DNA from: Deltaproteobacteria bacterium
GTDB taxonomy: Bacteria > Desulfobacterota > Desulfarculia > Adiutricales > Adiutricaceae
Reading direction: 5' to 3'
Length of the DNA stretch: 57,069 nucleotides
Assembly: GCA_031263485.1 (NCBI GenBank)
Contig: JAISFS010000161.1
Span: 1 to 57,069, forward strand
The notes beneath the pieces were generated by a model. The model was given only the letters and a program-made list of their open reading frames with translations, was not told where the DNA came from and did not search any database. The position numbers and the translations under genes are program-made. Below, piece after piece: positions 52,563-57,069 of the stretch; the stretch's first letter is position 1; the number at the start of each line of letters is the position of its first letter.

Positions 52563-53215
52563 ACCGCCTCCCGCCACCTGGGTAGGCCTGTCGCACGATC
52601 GGTTTTTCCGCCAATCGCTTTTTAGCCCGATGATGCCGATCCTGGCCACGTTTGTCCTACGAACCAGGTGCGCCGATCCGACAAGGCACCTCCCCGCCAG
52701 GTGCCCGGTCCTCACCGCCGGATCAAGGTGGCATCCCAGATGACTGCCAACCTGCCAGACTTTCGATTGCAGACCTGCTCACCTTCCCTCATTTCATCAT
52801 TCCCTCATTCGGTCTTTCCCTCATTCCCTCTTTCCTCCCATTCTGGTTTCTTGAATGATTGCTCGCCTTTAAACGCGGTCGCCCGTCTGCCGTGCCCGTA
52901 ACCGGCAGGGATGCCGCAGGAACCGCTCGACCGCCCAATCGGCGTATACCGTTGCGCACTCGGACTGAGCTTCCAGCCGGACATCAGTCACGGGTGCCCC
53001 TCCGTCGGTCAAGGGACGCGAGCGGGCATGGCCCCTGTCCCGCCTGACGCAAACAGGGGCCCGGCTCATCACGGAGAGACCGGGTGTGATATAATTGCCC
53101 CGCCTTTACTCCTGTCCCGGACCCTCCAGGGCCGCAGGCCTCCAGCTCCGAGGCCAGGGTGATACAGGCGGCCCGCCTTCCGGCGGGCGAAATCCGGCGA
53201 AACGGCGAGGTCACC
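52563..53215. other. Intergenic region with pyrimidine-rich tract and trpS promoter
   Basis: A CT-rich tract built on TTCCCTCATT runs from about 52785 to 52850. An extended -10 element TGATATAAT lies at 53087-53095, with only a weak -35, about 120 bp before the trpS start. No gene is visible. Confidence 0.5.
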
Positions 53216-54181
53216 TTGCGAGTCCTTTCGGGCATCCAGCCTTCGGGCAGGCTGCATATCGGCAACTACTTCGGCATGATGAGGTCCATGATAGGCTGGC
53301 AGGAGAGAAGCGAGCTCTTCTGCTTCATCGTGAACCTTCACGCGCTCACCTCGCTCACGGACGGGAAGATCTTGGCCGCCAACACACTGGAGGCGGCCAC
53401 CGACTTCCTGGCCCTGGGGCTGGACCCGGACAGGGCCCGCTTCTGGGTGCAGGGGGACGTGCCGGAACACTGCGAGCTGACCTGGATCCTCCACAACCAC
53501 ACCTCGATGGGGCTTCTGGAGCGGAGCCACTCCTTCAAGGACAAGGCCGCCCGTCGCGAGACACCGCACCACGGGCTCTTCTCCTACCCCGTGCTGATGG
53601 CCGCCGACATCCTCCTCTACCAGGCGGACCTGGTGCCGGTGGGCAAGGACCAGAAGCAGCACCTGGAGATCACCCGCGACATAGCGGGGACCTTCAACCA
53701 CGTCTACGGGCCCGTCTTCAAGCTGCCCGATGCCGCGATAGACCCGGATCTCGCCACAGTGCCAGGCATAGACGGCCAGAAGATGAGCAAGAGCTACAAC
53801 AACGCGATTGACATCTTCACGGACAAGCCCACGCTCAAGAAGCGCGTGATGGCCATCAAGACCGATGCCCGGGCGGTGGAGGACGTGAAGGATCCGGACG
53901 CGTGCAACCTGTTCGCCATAGCCCGGCTGTTTCTGGACGCGGAAGCCGAAAGCGAGCTGCGCGCCCGCTATCTGCTGCCCGGGCTCAAGTACGGCGAGGT
54001 GAAGCAGGAGCTTGTGGAGACCGTCTGGGACTACTTCGCTCCCTACCGTGACAGGCGAGAGGATCTTGCCTCCCGCCCCGGCTACGTCCGCGATGTGCTG
54101 ACCGAAGGAGCCAGGAAGGCCAGGGAGGTGGCCTCGGTCACCATGGACGTCGTCCGCGAGAAGACCGGGCTCAAGTACTGA
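53216..54181 (+). CDS. trpS: Tryptophanyl-tRNA synthetase
   Basis: 321 residues from TTG 53216, chosen because GCGAGG lies just before it and the protein then starts in family style (RVLSGIQPSGRLHIGNYFGM). An in-frame ATG at 53159 would add 19 residues. This class I synthetase charges tRNA-Trp. The HIGH-type motif is PSGRLHIGNY, the KMSKS loop is GQKMSKSYNN, and middle signatures include YPVLMAADILLYQADLVPVG and KDQKQHLEITRDIA. It is full length, single and followed by an intrinsic terminator. It marks the return to core genome after the accessory island. Confidence 0.96.
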   Translation: MRVLSGIQPSGRLHIGNYFGMMRSMIGWQERSELFCFIVNLHALTSLTDGKILAANTLEAATDFLALGLDPDRARFWVQGDVPEHCELTWILHNHTSMGLLERSHSFKDKAARRETPHHGLFSYPVLMAADILLYQADLVPVGKDQKQHLEITRDIAGTFNHVYGPVFKLPDAAIDPDLATVPGIDGQKMSKSYNNAIDIFTDKPTLKKRVMAIKTDARAVEDVKDPDACNLFAIARLFLDAEAESELRARYLLPGLKYGEVKQELVETVWDYFAPYRDRREDLASRPGYVRDVLTEGARKAREVASVTMDVVREKTGLKY

Positions 54182-54204
54182 CCTTTCCGGGCTCCTCCTC
54201 CTGA

Positions 54205-54239
54205 GCGGCATATCGAAGCCGTTTCGATGCCGCGTTTTA
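54205..54239 (+). terminator. Intrinsic terminator of trpS
   Basis: Outer stem GCGGC/GCCGC and inner stem ATCGAA/TTCGAT with a two-base bulge and a 5-base loop are followed by GTTTTA. It starts 24 bp after the trpS stop. Confidence 0.7.
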
Positions 54240-54360
54240 GAGTCCGAAGGAAAAATCTGCCCCAGTCCCTGTCGTCCTCAGGGATCGGGCGGGCTATCCG
54301 CAGATTTCACGCCACCATCATCCCTCTTCACATAAGAAGCTGAGGAAGCGCTGGAAGGAG

Positions 54361-54545
54361 TGTCCTCCGGGAGAGCGATTCTTCTCCGGGAAGAGTGCCC
54401 TCCGTTGGAGCGAGGCCACTCCGGGAAGACAGTCCTCCGTGGGGGCGATGCCACTCCGGGAAGACTGTCCTTCTGGGGGCGCGATGCCACACCGGGAAGA
54501 GTGTCCTCCGGGGGGATGCCTTCCCGGGAAGGGTATCCGCCGGGG
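54361..54545. repeat. Degenerate 35-36-bp tandem repeat
   Basis: Units beginning CCACTCCGGGAAGAC occur at 54416, 54451 and 54487, with a diverged unit on each side. No gene spans it. No gene is seen from 54240 to 54937; the AT-rich stretch 54630-54800 is empty too. Confidence 0.75.
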
Positions 54546-54937
54546 AACTGTTGTAGCGGTGCTGGAAATTCAGGACAGGCATTGTATGTGCCATGCATCA
54601 CATCGGAAGACCTTGTAAATCAGGATGATTGAGACTGTCACATCTAAAGCTTTTAAAATATATGATTTGATTTACGATTGCAAAGATAAAGCTTGTATCT
54701 ACAAGGAATTCGTTGCGACTGGTAGGGAAAGCCTTACAAAAAAAACCGATTTATGTGTCGTTGCCGGAAAATCTTTTAAGGATGGGTGAAACGTTGCATC
54801 CGCAGCAGGAATGCTTATCCGGCAGGGGAATGGGGTGATAGCATCGGCAAATCGTGTCCGCCATGCCGCACGAGAGAGCTGGTGTTGCGGCCGGTTCGCT
54901 TTTAGTCTAGAATGCCCGGGTTCACACACAATGCGCC

Positions 54938-55939
54938 ATGCGGGAGACACGCCCTCGTCGGCATCTTTTAGCCTTACTGGCCGACCTTGCCAGACTGGTC
55001 ATGCGGCTCGTACCCCGCCCGTTATCCCTGATTCTGCACCCAGCCCGCAGGATGCGACTCATGCTGGACTTTTACAGGCCCGTAGGCAGCAAATCACCGT
55101 TCTCGATTCTGATCGCCTTGGCATCGGCATCGACCGGCTACGTCCTCGCGCCCCTGTACGCCACTGTTCTCTTGTACTCGCCGATCGTGTACGTCAACGC
55201 CATCGCGCTCGTCTGCTACGGCACCCTCACGGGGCTTGCCGGAGGCATGGCGGCAAAGCTGACCCGAACCCTGAATCCGCCTCTGGCGGGAGGTCTCGCG
55301 ATGTTGGGGGGATGGGTCGGCTTCATCCTGTCCTGGAGCGCGTGGCTCTCGCTCATCCGGAACTTCGGCGGGACGGTGTCTCCGGACTACAGGGCCGTCC
55401 TTGATTTTCTTATGATTCCCCCCTTATGGAACGAACTCGCCCTGCATCCGAGGGAGTTTCTGGAAGCCGCGATCGTTGCGAACGGCCAGGGTGCCTGGAG
55501 CGTCGCCATGGTCGGCCGCGTGAGCGGGATACCGCTCCTGTGCGTCTGGATAGCGGAGTTTCTGATCTTTTCTTACCTCTGCGCCAAGGTGGCGTCGCGG
55601 GGGGCCTGGGCCCCATACTCCCACGAGGCTCGCGCATATCTCCGGAAGGAGCCCAGGCTCAGCCGCGGGGTGGTCATCCCTGAAGACATAGGTCAGTACG
55701 CGGTGGTTCAGCACGGCCTCATGAACGGGGATCTCACCTACCTCTCCGTGGCCCCCGTGGTCCGCCACGGCGATCCGGGGTTCTATGTGGCCCTGAGCTC
55801 CCATGAAAAGGCTCCCTGGGGGGTGGCCGAGGTCACCTGCCTCGAGCCCAGGGGGAGGAGGCTGGCCAGAAGGGCGGTGGCCGACCGCGTCATCCTGACG
55901 GCGGTGGTCATGCGATCCCTACGAGCCCGTCTGGGTTAA
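54938..55939 (+). CDS. Hypothetical membrane protein
   Basis: 333 residues. Four likely membrane helices are visible: about 54-75 (FSILIALASASTGYVLAPLY), 80-108, 115-140 (GGLAMLGGWVGFILSWSAW) and 200-222 (IPLLCVWIAEFLIFSYLCAK). A C-terminal soluble domain of about 105 residues contains GVVIPEDIGQYAVVQHGLMN and DLTYLSVAPVVRHGDPGFYV. The basic N-terminus (MRETRPRRHLL) may lie in the cytoplasm. No clear ribosome-binding site precedes ATG 54938, and an internal start is possible. I do not recognise the family. The domain order resembles a membrane-anchored sensor or transport accessory protein, but nothing in the sequence fixes this. Confidence 0.75.
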   Translation: MRETRPRRHLLALLADLARLVMRLVPRPLSLILHPARRMRLMLDFYRPVGSKSPFSILIALASASTGYVLAPLYATVLLYSPIVYVNAIALVCYGTLTGLAGGMAAKLTRTLNPPLAGGLAMLGGWVGFILSWSAWLSLIRNFGGTVSPDYRAVLDFLMIPPLWNELALHPREFLEAAIVANGQGAWSVAMVGRVSGIPLLCVWIAEFLIFSYLCAKVASRGAWAPYSHEARAYLRKEPRLSRGVVIPEDIGQYAVVQHGLMNGDLTYLSVAPVVRHGDPGFYVALSSHEKAPWGVAEVTCLEPRGRRLARRAVADRVILTAVVMRSLRARLG

Positions 55940-56092
55940 AGTCATGGAATGCCTGCTTCTTTCCCATGCAGTCCATGGCAAAAACCTAATATTGCGCGGA
56001 TTGACCCAGAACCCGAAAAGTTGTAGAATACGTAAGGTGCTTGGATGTACACGTGTCATTTTATGGAGAGTTACAGCCGATAGGAGGACCCG

Positions 56093-57069
56093 ATGAACTT
56101 ACAATTGCCCACCCTCCCCGTCGGCTGGCAGCTTTTTGAAGAACTAAGGCTCAATAACGCCGTCTACGTCGATAAGACGATGTATCTTCCGATGTTGCGG
56201 AAGTCGGGCAAGTTCGTCTTCTGTGCCCGGCCTCGCCGTTTCGGCAAGACGCTTACGGTCCACGCCTTGGACGCCTACCACTCGGGCAGGAGGGAACTTT
56301 TCCGGGGACTCGCGGCAGAGGAGCACATGAGCTCCAACGTTTTCACTTCGCGACCGGTCATCAGACTGGACATGAACAGGGTAGCGGGTAGCCGCAACTT
56401 GGATATTTTGGAAGGGAAAATCAACGATGTTCTTGGAGATAACGCGAAACGGCATAGTGTCGCTCTTAACGGGGCCGATTCCGCAGGGTTATTTTTTTCC
56501 ATTTTAAGGGATGTCCATGAAGCAAACGGAAAAAAAGTTGTTCTCCTGATCGATGAATACGATGCGCCGATCATCAAGCTTATCGAGAGGGAAAGGATCG
56601 TGTACGATGAGCGTCTCCTTGCCGATACGCGACTCGTAATACGTGAATTTTATTCCCAAATCAAATCCGCAGAAGAGCACATCGAGTTCGCCTTCATCAC
56701 AGGAGTCACAAAATTTTCCAGGATGGGCATGTTTTCCTTGATCAATAACCTGGTCGATATCTCGATCCGTCCTGAATTCGCCTCTTTCATGGGGTACACT
56801 CAGGAGGAGCTGGAGGATGTTTTCGCACCTTTTATACGTAGTATCGCTTTGGAGCGCGGGAAGAGCGAAAAGTATCTCCTGGATGCCATCCGTGACTATT
56901 ACGACGGGTTTTCATTCGATGGGAAAACGATGCTGTACTGCACGTTTTCGATACTCTCATTTTTCGCCGATGCTCAATCATTCATTTCCAATGGGCAATT
57001 CGCAAATTATTGGATGGAATCCGGTTCCAACACGCTCGTCAGAAAATTCCTGAAAGACAAGGCCATCAC
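56093..57069 (+). CDS. AAA-ATPase-like protein, third member, partial at window end
   Basis: The first 325 residues are visible; the gene continues beyond the window. ATG 56093 has TAGGAGG ahead of it. The N-terminus is LPVGWQLFEELRLNNAVYVD, then the P-loop-like FCARPRRFGKTLTVHALDAY, the Walker B strand VVLLIDEYDAPIIKLIE, the sensor-like FAFITGVTKFSRMGMFS, and YYDGFSFDGK. It is a different subgroup from copies A and B (YVDKTMYLP, DEYD), with only the motifs in common, so it is not part of their recent duplication. The C-terminal nuclease domain would lie outside the window. It is moderately AT-rich compared with the membrane protein gene before it. Confidence 0.88.
   Translation, partial: MNLQLPTLPVGWQLFEELRLNNAVYVDKTMYLPMLRKSGKFVFCARPRRFGKTLTVHALDAYHSGRRELFRGLAAEEHMSSNVFTSRPVIRLDMNRVAGSRNLDILEGKINDVLGDNAKRHSVALNGADSAGLFFSILRDVHEANGKKVVLLIDEYDAPIIKLIERERIVYDERLLADTRLVIREFYSQIKSAEEHIEFAFITGVTKFSRMGMFSLINNLVDISIRPEFASFMGYTQEELEDVFAPFIRSIALERGKSEKYLLDAIRDYYDGFSFDGKTMLYCTFSILSFFADAQSFISNGQFANYWMESGSNTLVRKFLKDKAI

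Noticed and set aside
1..57069. tRNA genes
   Set aside because: I looked for T-loop-like GTTCGAATC strings with matching acceptor stems and found none convincing. A dedicated scan could still find one.

Overview
The window looks like a GC-rich member of the Desulfobacterota (Deltaproteobacteria). The evidence is a DsrC with both redox cysteines (10.7 kb), a ppiD-ffh-rpsP-rimM-trmD block in the usual order, and core genes typical of that lineage. Host or gut association is only an inference. It rests on ankyrin-like repeat proteins, AAA-ATPase/PD-(D/E)XK genes common in symbionts and gut bacteria, long non-coding gaps, pseudogenes and domain-reduced enzymes.

Layout. 0-6 kb is a remnant of mobile DNA: a partial NrtR-like Nudix protein, an orphan PglX-like adenine methyltransferase behind an operator-like promoter, a terminase-small-subunit-like HTH protein, and a frameshifted scrap of a DotL/IcmO-type coupling ATPase. 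5.9-24.5 kb is mostly core genome: a candidate small RNA, cysK, a degenerate-GGDEF/TPR protein, dsrC, a DJ-1/PfpI protein, trmD-rimM-rpsP-ffh-ppiD, a GlmU-like protein without its acetyltransferase core, and a GlmS-like SIS protein without glutaminase. Two 127-bp miniature elements in opposite orientation sit exactly on the stop codons of the DJ-1 gene and ppiD. Several unrelated intergenic minisatellite-like arrays are present.

24.5-52.6 kb is an accessory island. It holds four large paralogues built almost entirely from a 27-residue ankyrin-like repeat (three in tandem at 27.2-34.2 kb, one giant at 48.5-52.6 kb). It also holds a duplicated AT-richer AAA-ATPase/nuclease gene with its upstream region, a broken IS4-type transposase itself split by a 357-bp insertion, and a hen1-pnkp RNA-repair operon. 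53-57 kb returns to core genes (trpS, a membrane protein), then a third AAA-ATPase-like gene runs off the end.

The most novel item is the capped 27-residue solenoid family. It has a recurring N-cap (AREGRLPxGF), a recurring C-terminal cap in three members, three concatenated modules in the fourth, and near-identical 81-bp units that point to ongoing expansion. Its function cannot be read from sequence. The hen1-pnkp pair is a known RNA-repair system. No link between it and the repeat proteins is shown beyond proximity.
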